Origin: Butyrivibrio sp.
GTDB lineage: Bacteria > Bacillota > Clostridia > Lachnospirales > Lachnospiraceae
Length of the DNA stretch: 57,294 nt
Reading direction: 5' to 3'
NCBI GenBank assembly: GCA_024690485.1
Contig: JAILPB010000117.1
Location: 1-57,294, forward strand
In this document: positions 17,659-26,017 of the stretch, piece after piece
How the letters are laid out: each line of letters begins with the position of its first letter
Numbering within the stretch: the stretch's first letter is position 1
Translations under genes and position numbers: made by a program
The notes under the pieces: model-generated
The model's database searches: none
Told to the model about the DNA's origin: nothing
What the model saw: only the letters and a program-made list of their open reading frames with translations

Positions 17659-18420
17659 ATGTACGGAATTTTTATGGAGAGCTATGTCATATTTAAGCAA
17701 TATGGCGGCAGTGGATACCTTCTTGTTCTTTTTGCAGCAGCCCTTATATATCTTCTTTTTGCTGAAAAGGATATGAGAAAGAAACTACCAGTTGTGATCG
17801 CACCGGCAGTTATTCTGTTTATGTATTTTGTGCCATTTACGAGAATTGCCTTTGTGGCGATTTTTGATGAAGCGACAGATACTTATTACAGAATATTGTG
17901 GCTACTTCCCATGGGAGTTGTAATAGCCTATGCAGGCTGCAAACTTTTTGCAGAGCACAGAAGAATCGGTGTTGTTGCTGTCAGCGTGGCGATTATACTG
18001 TGCGGAAGACTTGTCTATAAAAACGAGAATATGCTAAAGGCGGAGAACCTCTATCATATTCCTCAGCTTGCCATCGATATTTGCGACCGCATAAGCCCGG
18101 AAGAGGGAGAACCCAGGGTTCGTGCAGTTTTTCCTGAAGAGTTTATACATTATGTAAGGCAGTATGATACTAATATCCTAATGCCCTACGGAAGAGATGT
18201 CGTACACTGGCAATATTACAACGCTGTTTACGAGACTTTTCAAAAGCCTGAAGTAATAAATGCCGAGGAACTCCTTGCTGCAACCAGGGAGGCCAAGTGC
18301 AGATACATTGTAATGTACAAGAATAGAGATATTGATACGCCCCTTGAGGATATGGGGTGTGAGATTGTGGATACTGTAGGTGATTACAATATCTACGAAG
18401 ACCCGGAGATGGTGGATTAA
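17659..18420 (+). CDS. Membrane protein, possible back half of the split DUF6077-like gene
   Basis: A protein of about 253 residues. ATG 17659 follows GAAGGGTGG at a proper distance, although the reading frame is open from 17617 and overlaps the previous gene. It has four or five helices in residues 15-130 and then a soluble domain of about 120 residues of the sort that closes GT-C-like membrane proteins (RYIVMYKNRDIDTP is near its end). Its frame differs from the upstream gene. It could be an independent subunit or the result of a frameshift in one gene of about 660 codons. It ends 2 bases before the MBOAT start. Confidence 0.5.
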   Translation: MYGIFMESYVIFKQYGGSGYLLVLFAAALIYLLFAEKDMRKKLPVVIAPAVILFMYFVPFTRIAFVAIFDEATDTYYRILWLLPMGVVIAYAGCKLFAEHRRIGVVAVSVAIILCGRLVYKNENMLKAENLYHIPQLAIDICDRISPEEGEPRVRAVFPEEFIHYVRQYDTNILMPYGRDVVHWQYYNAVYETFQKPEVINAEELLAATREAKCRYIVMYKNRDIDTPLEDMGCEIVDTVGDYNIYEDPEMVD

Positions 18421-18422
18421 AA

Positions 18423-19928
18423 ATGACATTTAATTCTTACTCATTTATATTTGTATATTTACCCGTGTTTTTACTGGGACTATTTGCCATACAGAAACTG
18501 TATGGCAATGCTGTTTTTGGGGATAAGGCAGTTAAATTGTGGATAACAGCCATGTCTATCCTGTTCTTTTGTGGATACGGAGAGTTCAGCGCAGGGATTT
18601 TGTGTATAAGTATCCTATTCAACAGTCTCTTTGCTGCTTTTTTAAGTAGGAAAAAGCTCTTTATGCTTATAGCTGTATTGGGAAATGTGGCGTTTCTATG
18701 CCTGTTTAAATATGACGGTAATCTAATAATGCCAATAGCAATCAGCTTTTATACCTTCCAGCAGATTGCTTATCAGATAAAACTATATAAAGGTGAGATA
18801 GACAAGTTCGACCTTCTTGATTATCTAAGTTACATCCTGTTTTTTCCTAAGATCATGCAGGGTCCCCTTGCGGATTATGAAAAGGTAAACGATGGTATTT
18901 CGGAACTTTCCAAAAAGACTGTAAATTCAGTGGATATATTAAATGGCCTTTTCCTATTCACTCTTGGATTATCCAAAAAGGTTCTTTTGTCAGATGTTCT
19001 TGGCAGTGCGGTAAATTATGGATACAGTAATCCCGCAGGCCTTACAGGACTCGATGCTGTGATAGTTGCTGTATGTTATTCATTCCAGCTTTACTTTGAC
19101 TTTAGCGGGTACTGTGATATGGCAGAAGGAATCTGCAAGATGATGGGAATGGAGCTTCAGATTAACTTTAACGCCCCGTATATTTCAGGGAATATTGCTG
19201 AGTTTTGGGACAGATGGCATATTTCCCTTACAAAATTCTTTACAAGATATCTCTATATTCCTCTTGGAGGAAGCAGAAGAGGTACATTTAGAACATATCT
19301 AAATATTCTGATTGTTTTCTTTATAAGTGGACTATGGCACGGAAAAGGATACACGTTCCTTGTGTGGGGAATGATGCACGGTGTGCTTATGGTAGTGACC
19401 AGAATTTATGGAAGTGTTGCTGATAAGAATAAAAAGGCTGGCGCCGGCTCTTTAAATGGCCCTTCAAAAGTGGTATACGCAGTGAAAGTGGCCCTTACCT
19501 TTATTTATGTCACATGCGCCTGGGTTTTCTTTAGGGCAGATACACTGTCAGATGCACTAACGGTTATTAAAAAGATGTTTACTCCTTCAGGTTTTGCCGG
19601 AACTCACATAAGCATCAAGCTGGCAGAGTGTTTCCAAATGGATGAAATCTGGTATGTGTTTAAAGTTACTCCCATCCCGAAGTGGACATACGGCGGATAT
19701 GTGTGTATGTGGATGATACTTATTTTTACATCAGTTCTGATATTTAGCGGAAAGACTGCAAAGATGATGGCAGATTCCTTTGAAAAGAGGCTTATGGCTG
19801 CTACATGTGTTGACACTGGAAAGAAAGATGGCAGGCTCGTATTTTACACAGTAATTCTGGCCGGACTATTTACTTGGTGCGTTCTAAGCCTTGGTAATGT
19901 AAGCACATTTTTATATGTGAATTTCTAA
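18423..19928 (+). CDS. MBOAT-family O-acyltransferase (AlgI/DltB/PatA-like)
   Basis: A protein of 501 residues with about eleven helices. Conserved MBOAT segments are present: SFYTFQQIAYQIKLYKGE, FFPKIMQGPLADYEK, YFDFSGYCDMAEG, FWDRWHISLTKFFTRYLY, and the catalytic histidine in SGLWHGKGYTFLVWGMMHG. Such proteins pass acyl groups, usually acetyl or D-alanyl, through the membrane to SGNH partners or polymers. No dltA, dltC or classical dltD is present, so polysaccharide O-acetylation is more likely than teichoic acid D-alanylation. SGNH-type proteins flank it (14247 upstream, 19977 and 21087 downstream). Confidence 0.9.
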   Translation: MTFNSYSFIFVYLPVFLLGLFAIQKLYGNAVFGDKAVKLWITAMSILFFCGYGEFSAGILCISILFNSLFAAFLSRKKLFMLIAVLGNVAFLCLFKYDGNLIMPIAISFYTFQQIAYQIKLYKGEIDKFDLLDYLSYILFFPKIMQGPLADYEKVNDGISELSKKTVNSVDILNGLFLFTLGLSKKVLLSDVLGSAVNYGYSNPAGLTGLDAVIVAVCYSFQLYFDFSGYCDMAEGICKMMGMELQINFNAPYISGNIAEFWDRWHISLTKFFTRYLYIPLGGSRRGTFRTYLNILIVFFISGLWHGKGYTFLVWGMMHGVLMVVTRIYGSVADKNKKAGAGSLNGPSKVVYAVKVALTFIYVTCAWVFFRADTLSDALTVIKKMFTPSGFAGTHISIKLAECFQMDEIWYVFKVTPIPKWTYGGYVCMWMILIFTSVLIFSGKTAKMMADSFEKRLMAATCVDTGKKDGRLVFYTVILAGLFTWCVLSLGNVSTFLYVNF

Positions 19929-19976
19929 AGGAATATCTGTGATATATGATGTTTCGTTCAAGAAAGAGTAGATTAT

Positions 19977-21059
19977 ATGAAAAAAAAGAATGTAGCTTTG
20001 GGGTTAATAAAGATATTCACTGCGCTTGTTTTAGTTATTCTTATAGCTGTAACAGCTCTTGTAGTGTATGTTGACCCGTTTTTTCATTATCATACACCAC
20101 GTAGCGGTTTTCCTTACGTTGTGGATAACCAGCTGTCTCAGAATCCGGGAATGGCAAGGAATATGGACTATGATAGTTGCATTATCGGATCTTCCATGAC
20201 GGTAAATTTTCACACTGATGATTTTAAAGAGATCATGGGCCTTAATACCCTGAAACTCTCTTACAGTGGTGCATACCCAAGAGATGACTACAATATTTTA
20301 AGTATTGTATTTGATGAGAATTCATATGCAAGACATAACAATGATGTTAAGGCGGTTTTTCTTGGGCTTGATATTCCTACGCTCACTGCTGATACTGATG
20401 AGATAAAATACGAGCTTCCTATGTATCTTTATGATAACAATATCGTGAATGACGTAAGCTATGTCTGGAACAAGGATGTTTTGCTTGAGTATATTTTAAG
20501 ACCTATGATTCAGAAGACCCCAACCAACCTATCCGAAGTGTATGCAAGCTGGTGGACTGATGAATATTACAACATCCAATGGGTTATGCATAATTATGAG
20601 GCTCCGGAACCTGTAGCGGAGGAAATGGATCCCGATACTCTTATTCCGCAGACCAATGAGAACCTTCAGGTTAACATTCTGCCCTTTATAGAAGAGCACC
20701 CGGATACGGATTTTTATGTGTTTTTTCCGCCCTACAGCATACTTTACTGGAACAATGTTTTGACGGAAAATCATTTAGAAGCTACCTTAAAACAGTATGA
20801 ATTTGCGGCTTCTGTTCTTTTGAAGTATGATAATGTGCATCTGTTTTATTTTCAGAACATGGAAAATGTAGTGACAGATTTAAATAATTATGCGGACTAT
20901 ACTCACTATAAGCCTGATATAAATAAGTATATGGTTGAGTGCTTTTCAACCGGAGAGCACGAGGTTAATGACATAGAAGAGTTTAAGGCCGAACTTGAAA
21001 AAATGCGTGATATTATCGATAGATTCGATTTTGCAGAGCTTTTTTCAAAAGAGTATTAG
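19977..21059 (+). CDS. Membrane-anchored SGNH-like protein, MBOAT partner
   Basis: A protein of 360 residues with an N-terminal helix at about 10-31 followed by an outer domain. Block I is CIIGSSMTVNF with Ser72/Ser73, and KLSYSGAYPRD follows as block II. The catalytic Asp/His pair is Asp307 and His310 in DYTH. The pattern of a signal anchor, GSSM and D-x2-H is that of the DltD/AlgJ-like group of acyl-transfer helpers. It begins 48 bases after the MBOAT stop, with AAAGAG as a modest ribosome site, which supports a functional pairing. The acyl group and acceptor cannot be told. Confidence 0.7.
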   Translation: MKKKNVALGLIKIFTALVLVILIAVTALVVYVDPFFHYHTPRSGFPYVVDNQLSQNPGMARNMDYDSCIIGSSMTVNFHTDDFKEIMGLNTLKLSYSGAYPRDDYNILSIVFDENSYARHNNDVKAVFLGLDIPTLTADTDEIKYELPMYLYDNNIVNDVSYVWNKDVLLEYILRPMIQKTPTNLSEVYASWWTDEYYNIQWVMHNYEAPEPVAEEMDPDTLIPQTNENLQVNILPFIEEHPDTDFYVFFPPYSILYWNNVLTENHLEATLKQYEFAASVLLKYDNVHLFYFQNMENVVTDLNNYADYTHYKPDINKYMVECFSTGEHEVNDIEEFKAELEKMRDIIDRFDFAELFSKEY

Positions 21060-21086
21060 TAGGTGTATTGTCAGAAAGGATTTTGA

Positions 21087-22061
21087 ATGGCAAATAACAG
21101 AAACGAAAATATAAGAGATGAGGGCGGAATACCTAAGTGGGTGCACATATTGGTGCTTTCACTTATAGCAATTATTATTGTGGTTGCACTTGTAAGGCTT
21201 GCTATCTGGAACAAGGGCAGAACCATTGATACCTCCGATGTTGATGCGTCTGAGTTCGAGGTGGAAGTTCTTGATCAGATATTCACCATGCCTGCTGAAA
21301 AGCTTGAAGGTCATGAGGATGACGGCAAAGAGACAATACTTGTTCTTGGAAATGATGCTGTAACCTATGACTCTGCTGAGACAGGAATTTGCGGACAAAT
21401 TGCTGATAAGATAGGTGCTACAGTAATAAACGGTGGATTCGCGTCTAGTAATATCGCATTAAAAAATTCTCAGTATGATGATAGCTACAAGCTTGACAGA
21501 TTCAGCTTTTACAATGTGGCTTCAAGCATTGCAAGCGGCGATTTTTCAGGAATGAAGGAAACAGCAACTTCTTTTGATGATTATTCCTATACATTAAATA
21601 CTGAGTCTATTGCGAACCTTGACTTTAATACAGTAGATACGCTTGTTATTTACTACGATGCTACAGATTATATAAATCTTCGTCCCGGAATGAACCCCTC
21701 AGATATGCAGGATCCTATGACCTACATGGGAGCTCTTGATTCCGGAATAAAGATGATTCAGGAGAAATATCCCTTTATCAGGATCGTATGCATGTCCTTT
21801 ACTTTCTGCTATGCCTATGATACAGATGGCACGCTTAAGAACGGCGACCGAGTGGATTTTGGTAACGGAAAGCTCACAACCTATCTTCAGCATATGATAG
21901 ATACCTGTGGAGATACAGGCGTATCTTTTGTGGATAACTACTACGGAACAATCGATGAAGGAAACAGTTCAGACTACCTTCTTGATAATATTCATGTGAA
22001 TCAGGCATGTAATGAGCACATTGCAGCTCATTTTGCAGAGGCTATTTATGGAATCAACTAA
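21087..22061 (+). CDS. Membrane-anchored SGNH paralogue lacking the catalytic serine
   Basis: A protein of 324 residues with one helix (about 20-38) and an outer domain clearly homologous to that of the lipoprotein at 12871: YDATDYIN aligns with YGANDYIN, TYMGALDSGI with TYKGALTVGI, and DNIH with DGLH. In block I, GDS is replaced by GND at residues 88-90, and block III loses its asparagine (AND to ATD). The block V Asp/His pair is kept. The protein may therefore be a binding or scaffold pseudoenzyme instead of a hydrolase. AAAGGA precedes ATG 21087. It overlaps the next gene by 14 bases. Confidence 0.7.
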   Translation: MANNRNENIRDEGGIPKWVHILVLSLIAIIIVVALVRLAIWNKGRTIDTSDVDASEFEVEVLDQIFTMPAEKLEGHEDDGKETILVLGNDAVTYDSAETGICGQIADKIGATVINGGFASSNIALKNSQYDDSYKLDRFSFYNVASSIASGDFSGMKETATSFDDYSYTLNTESIANLDFNTVDTLVIYYDATDYINLRPGMNPSDMQDPMTYMGALDSGIKMIQEKYPFIRIVCMSFTFCYAYDTDGTLKNGDRVDFGNGKLTTYLQHMIDTCGDTGVSFVDNYYGTIDEGNSSDYLLDNIHVNQACNEHIAAHFAEAIYGIN

Positions 22062-22419
22062 GAAAAACGCAGTTATGGCGATTTTGTTTTTGCAGGCAGC
22101 GGTAATGATCTATTCTCTTACCACTGTTATTAGCAAGTTCGTCTCTGGTTATGAATTTTTATCGGTGAAATTTATATTGCTGTATATGCTGGACTTTGCA
22201 GTTCTTGGCATATATGCCATATTGTGGCAGCAGCTTTTGAAAAAGTTCGAGTTGTCTGTAGCCTATGCAAATAAGGCTATGACACTTTTGTGGTCACTTT
22301 TGTGGAGCACTGTTATCTTCCACGAGCAGATTACTGTGACAAAGGTGATCGGAGTAGTCCTCGTGATCGCAGGAACAATAGTCCTTAATTATCCGGCTAA
22401 AGAAAAGGAGGATAAATGA
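22048..22419 (+). CDS. SMR/EamA-type membrane protein, ArnE/ArnF-like subunit 1
   Basis: A protein of about 123 residues with four helices, the size and layout of small multidrug resistance family members. I choose ATG 22048, which has AGAGG seven bases before it, over ATG 22012, which has no site. The segment LSVAYANKAMTLLWSLLWSTVIFHEQIT matches the helix 3-4 region of EamA/SMR proteins, with the usual Glu near helix 4. It overlaps the SGNH gene upstream and the second SMR gene downstream (ATGA). Paired SMR proteins such as ArnE/ArnF flip undecaprenyl-phosphate sugars, which fits the GT2 and GT-C enzymes here. Confidence 0.7.
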   Translation: MESTKKNAVMAILFLQAAVMIYSLTTVISKFVSGYEFLSVKFILLYMLDFAVLGIYAILWQQLLKKFELSVAYANKAMTLLWSLLWSTVIFHEQITVTKVIGVVLVIAGTIVLNYPAKEKEDK

Positions 22420-22757
22420 TGATACCTTTTATTTTCCTTATGCTTTTCGGACAGCTTCTTGCGTCGGTGTCACAGATTCTGCTAAAGAAGAGCTCTCAGA
22501 AGGAGTACCCTTCCTTTATAAGGCAGTATCTTAACGTGCTGGTAATTGCAGGATACGGATTATTGGTCGTATCTCTGCTTATAGCAATAATCTGCTATGG
22601 CCATATGCCCTATATGTATGTGGTAATAATGGAGCCCATAGGATATATTCTTGTGATGTTCCTTAGCAGATTTATATTTAAAGAAAAGATAACCATTAAC
22701 AAAATAGCAGGTATGATACTTATACTTGCAGGAATAGCAGTTTTTTATCTAATGTAA
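22416..22757 (+). CDS. SMR/EamA-type membrane protein, ArnE/ArnF-like subunit 2
   Basis: A protein of 113 residues with four helices. It starts at ATG 22416 (a second ATG follows at once) with AAGGAGG upstream and overlaps the stop of subunit 1. FGQLLASVSQILLKKSSQ near the N-terminus is typical of this family, and EPIGYILVMFLSRFIFKEKIT matches the last two helices. Two unequal SMR proteins encoded in tandem usually form a heterodimer. Together they probably flip an undecaprenyl-phosphate-linked monosaccharide to the outer face for GT-C enzymes; drug efflux is the alternative but the context argues against it. Confidence 0.7.
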   Translation: MMIPFIFLMLFGQLLASVSQILLKKSSQKEYPSFIRQYLNVLVIAGYGLLVVSLLIAIICYGHMPYMYVVIMEPIGYILVMFLSRFIFKEKITINKIAGMILILAGIAVFYLM

Positions 22758-22801
22758 GATGTATGACTTAAATCAGGGGAAATACTGGGAAAAACCCTTA
22801 T

Positions 22802-22830
22802 TTGCAATATTTACGTTTTGCAGTTAGAAT
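22802..22830 (+). promoter_or_regulatory. Sigma-A-type promoter for rmlB
   Basis: TTGCAA (22802-22807) and TAGAAT (22825-22830) are separated by 17 bases, 45 bases before the ATG at 22875. Confidence 0.6.
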
Positions 22831-22874
22831 ATGCTATGGATTTTATCATTTAGTTTTAATTTTCGGAGGAAAAG

Positions 22875-23963
22875 ATGAGAACATATCTTGTAACCGGCGG
22901 TGCCGGATTTATTGGTTCAAATTATATACACTACATGTTTAAGAAATACGACAACGAGATTCGTATTATCAACGTTGATGCTCTTACATATGCAGGTAAC
23001 CTTGAGAACCTCAAGGATATTGAGGAGAGAGACAACTACACTTTTGTAAAGGCTAACATCTGTGACAGAGAAGCCATTACAAAGATTTTTGAAGAGAATG
23101 ATATCGACAGAGTGGTGCATTTCGCTGCAGAGAGTCACGTTGACAGATCTATCGTGAACCCTGAGATCTTTGTTGAGACCAACGTACTTGGTACAGCTAC
23201 AATGCTTAACGCAGCTAAGAAAGCATGGGAGCTTCCTGATGGTTCTTTCAAGGAAGGTAAGAAGTTCCTCCACGTAAGTACTGACGAGGTTTATGGTTCA
23301 CTTCCTGAGGATCCCAATGCTTACTTCTATGAGACAACACCTTACGATCCCCATAGCCCTTATTCAGCAAGTAAGGCAAGCTCAGATATGCTTGTTAAGG
23401 CTTATATGGATACATATAAGTTCCCTGCAAACATCACAAACTGCTCAAACAACTATGGCCCTTATCAGTTCCCTGAGAAGCTCATACCTCTTATGATCCA
23501 CAATGCACTTGAGGGCAAGGACCTTCCCGTATACGGAGATGGTAAGAACGTTCGTGACTGGCTTTATGTTGAGGACCACGCTAAGGCAATAGACATGGTT
23601 CAGGAAAAGGGCAGACTTTTCGAGACCTACAACATTGGTGGACATAACGAGAAGCAGAATATTGAGATCGTTGAGACAATCATTGATGTACTCAGAGAGT
23701 CCCTTGATGATTCAGATCCAAGAAAGGCTAAGCTTACACACGACCTTATCAAGTATGTAGAAGACAGAAAGGGACACGATCGCCGTTATGCCATCGCTCC
23801 CGATAAGATCAAGGCTGAGATCGGCTGGGAGCCTGAGACAATGTTCCGTGAAGGTATCAGAAAGACCATTAAGTGGTTCTTTGCTCACGAGGACTGGATG
23901 GAGCACGTAACAAGCGGTGACTATCAGAAATACTATGAGAGCATGTATAGTGATAAGCTTTGA
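22875..23963 (+). CDS. rfbB: dTDP-glucose 4,6-dehydratase
   Basis: A protein of 362 residues that converts dTDP-glucose to dTDP-4-keto-6-deoxyglucose, the second step of dTDP-rhamnose synthesis. The NAD motif TGGAGFIG is at residues 7-14. Family hallmarks follow: FAAESHVDRSI, the catalytic STDEVYGSL, YSASKASSD with the Tyr/Lys pair, NCSNNYGPYQFPEKLIP and RDWLYVEDHA. GGAGG precedes ATG 22875. It appears to be its own transcription unit, closed by a hairpin at 24005-24033. Codon usage is strongly biased to abundant codons, suggesting high expression. Confidence 0.97.
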   Translation: MRTYLVTGGAGFIGSNYIHYMFKKYDNEIRIINVDALTYAGNLENLKDIEERDNYTFVKANICDREAITKIFEENDIDRVVHFAAESHVDRSIVNPEIFVETNVLGTATMLNAAKKAWELPDGSFKEGKKFLHVSTDEVYGSLPEDPNAYFYETTPYDPHSPYSASKASSDMLVKAYMDTYKFPANITNCSNNYGPYQFPEKLIPLMIHNALEGKDLPVYGDGKNVRDWLYVEDHAKAIDMVQEKGRLFETYNIGGHNEKQNIEIVETIIDVLRESLDDSDPRKAKLTHDLIKYVEDRKGHDRRYAIAPDKIKAEIGWEPETMFREGIRKTIKWFFAHEDWMEHVTSGDYQKYYESMYSDKL

Positions 23964-24004
23964 TTTTGGAAAAATTTTTACAAGAGTATTTTAAATAAGC
24001 AACG

Positions 24005-24037
24005 GAGAGCCGGGATTTATGCCCTAGGCTCTCTATT
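24005..24037 (+). terminator. Probable terminator after rmlB
   Basis: GAGAGCC (24005-24011) pairs with GGCTCTC (24027-24033), and the inner GGG pairs with CCC around ATTTATG. The following tract is only moderately T-rich, so termination may be partial. Confidence 0.5.
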
Positions 24038-24119
24038 GTGTGTTATGGAATACATAGATTCTTGAACAAAAGTCCAAGATTATTTCGTTCGAGGGGTCAC
24101 CTGATGGAGGAGAGATTCT

Positions 24120-25052
24120 ATGAGCAAAATTTCAATCGTAGTTCCGGTTTACTATAATTCGGACACCCTTGAGATGTTATACGAAGATATGAAGGAAAAG
24201 ATCTTCGATAAACTCGGGGATTACGAGCTTGTCTTTGTTGATGACGGCTCAGGTGATAATTCCTGGGAAATTATGAATAAGATTGCAGAGAAGGATCCCA
24301 ATGTAGTCTGCACAAAGCTTTCCCGCAATTTTGGAGAGCATGCGGCTATTCTGGCAGGTCTTTCTGTCTGCACAGGCGATTGTGCTGTTACAAAGCAGGC
24401 AGATCTTCAGGAGGATTCAACTCTTATTCTTGATCTGTATGAGAAATGGAAGGAAGGAAACAAGGTTGTACTTGCTATCCGCTCAGAGAGAGATGAGGGC
24501 GCGGTTAAGAAATTCTTTGCGGGAATGTACTATTTCATCGTAAGGAAGACCATAAATAAGGATATGCCCCAGGGCGGCTGTGACTGCTACCTTCTCGACA
24601 GACAGGTAATCAAGGTCCTTGAGATGATGGATGAGAAGAATTCATCCCTTACCCTGCAGGTAATGTGGGTTGGCTTTAAATCAGCCAAGGTATACTTCCA
24701 CAGAAAGGACAGAACTGTAGGAAAGTCCAGATGGACCTTTGCGAAGAAGTTTAAGCTTGTTATGGATTCGATGATGAGCTTTTCATACTTCCCTATCAGA
24801 ATGATGAGTATAACGGGAGTAATCTTTGCGGTAGCTGCTCTTATAGGAATTATAGGTGCTATATATGAGAAGCTTACGGTGGGAACACCCATTGCCGGAT
24901 ACGCATCACTTATGTGCGTTGTCCTGTTTTCTTCAGGTCTTATCATGCTTACCCTTGGAATGCTTGGTGAGTACATATGGAGAGCTCTGGATGAGTCTCG
25001 CAAGAGACCGCCGTTCATTATAGATGAAGTTGTTAAGAATAATGAAAAATAA
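24120..25052 (+). CDS. Undecaprenyl-phosphate glycosyltransferase, ArnC/GtrB-like GT2
   Basis: A GT2 enzyme of 310 residues. It opens with ISIVVPVYYNSDTL, then FVDDGSGDNSW, LSRNFGEHAAILAGL and the metal site region QADLQED. GGCDCYLLDRQV and GKSRWTFAKKFKL are conserved in the GtrB/ArnC/DPM group. Two C-terminal helices (about 225-250 and 262-285) hold it in the membrane. It should load one sugar onto undecaprenyl phosphate for outer-face GT-C enzymes; the SMR pair just upstream would flip the product. ATG 24120 is preceded by GGAGGAGAG. Confidence 0.88.
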   Translation: MSKISIVVPVYYNSDTLEMLYEDMKEKIFDKLGDYELVFVDDGSGDNSWEIMNKIAEKDPNVVCTKLSRNFGEHAAILAGLSVCTGDCAVTKQADLQEDSTLILDLYEKWKEGNKVVLAIRSERDEGAVKKFFAGMYYFIVRKTINKDMPQGGCDCYLLDRQVIKVLEMMDEKNSSLTLQVMWVGFKSAKVYFHRKDRTVGKSRWTFAKKFKLVMDSMMSFSYFPIRMMSITGVIFAVAALIGIIGAIYEKLTVGTPIAGYASLMCVVLFSSGLIMLTLGMLGEYIWRALDESRKRPPFIIDEVVKNNEK

Positions 25053-25097
25053 AGCATATCAGTGACTAAGCTTTTAATGCTGAGAACAGGCAATATA

Positions 25098-25106
25098 TGG
25101 TATAAT
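25098..25106 (+). promoter_or_regulatory. Extended -10 promoter for rmlA and the export operon
   Basis: TGGTATAAT at 25098-25106 is a perfect extended -10. No good -35 is seen at the usual distance. The ATG of rmlA lies 42 bases further on with a GGAGGT binding site. Confidence 0.6.
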
Positions 25107-25147
25107 ATTGCAGAACTTTTATGCGTAATTAATGGAGGTTTATATAG

Positions 25148-26017
25148 ATGAAAGGAATTATCCTCGCCGGTGGATCCGGTACCAGACTTTACCCGTTAAC
25201 AAGAGCTATTTCAAAGCAGATCATGCCTGTATATGACAAGCCCATGATCTACTATCCCCTGTCAACACTTATGCTTGCGGGAATAAGAGAAGTGCTTATC
25301 ATTTCAACACCCAGAGATCTTCCTATTTTTGAGGATCTTTTCGGAACAGGTGAGCAGCTTGGTATGTCATTTACCTATGCTATTCAGGAAGAGCCCAGAG
25401 GACTGGCTGATGCATTTATCATCGGTGCGGACTTCATCGGCAATGATTCAGTAGCTCTTGTACTTGGCGATAACATTTTCTATGGTCAGAGCTTTAGTAA
25501 GCTCCTTAAGGAAGTTGCGTCAAGAGAAAAGGGTGCAACAATCTTTGGATATTATGTACGTGATCCCAGAGAATACGGCGTAGTTGAGTTTGATGAGAAC
25601 GGCAAGGCCCTTTCAATCGAGGAAAAGCCCGAGCATCCCAAGAGTAATTACGCAGTTCCCGGTCTTTATTTCTATGATAATGATGTAATTGAGATTGCAA
25701 GAAACGTTAAGCCTTCTGCAAGAGGCGAGATTGAGATCACAAGTGTAAATAACGAGTATCTTCGCCGCGGAGACCTTAGGGTTGAGACAATGGGCCGAGG
25801 CTTTGCATGGCTTGATACAGGTAACCATGATTCTCTTCTTGATGCTGCTGATTTCGTCTGTGCATTCCAGAAGAGACAGGGACTTTACGTTTCATGTATC
25901 GAAGAGATAGCTTATAAGAGAGGATTTATTGACAAGGAGCAGCTTCTTAAGCTTGCTGAGCCTCTTATGAAGACTGATTATGGCAAATATTTGGTTGAGG
26001 TAGCGAATGGACTCTAA
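25148..26017 (+). CDS. rfbA: Glucose-1-phosphate thymidylyltransferase
   Basis: A protein of 289 residues, the standard length of RmlA. It joins dTTP and glucose-1-phosphate to dTDP-glucose. The nucleotide loop [13 protein letters not shown] is at residues 6-18 and is followed by [29 protein letters not shown] carries the metal-binding aspartate, and [20 protein letters not shown] and [15 protein letters not shown] are family blocks. It leads a long operon reaching at least to the GT2 genes at 35.8 kb. The glucose-1-phosphate would come from the phosphoglucomutase at 35957. The next gene overlaps its end by 11 bases. Confidence 0.97.
   Translation: MKGIILAGGSGTRLYPLTRAISKQIMPVYDKPMIYYPLSTLMLAGIREVLIISTPRDLPIFEDLFGTGEQLGMSFTYAIQEEPRGLADAFIIGADFIGNDSVALVLGDNIFYGQSFSKLLKEVASREKGATIFGYYVRDPREYGVVEFDENGKALSIEEKPEHPKSNYAVPGLYFYDNDVIEIARNVKPSARGEIEITSVNNEYLRRGDLRVETMGRGFAWLDTGNHDSLLDAADFVCAFQKRQGLYVSCIEEIAYKRGFIDKEQLLKLAEPLMKTDYGKYLVEVANGL

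Noticed and set aside
18423..19928. DltB of a D-alanylation operon
   Set aside because: The MBOAT family fits, but dltA and dltC are absent and the SGNH partners are of other types.
24587..25093. Antisense 168-codon frame under the ArnC-like gene
   Set aside because: It is a shadow of a well conserved GT2 frame and has no motif of its own.
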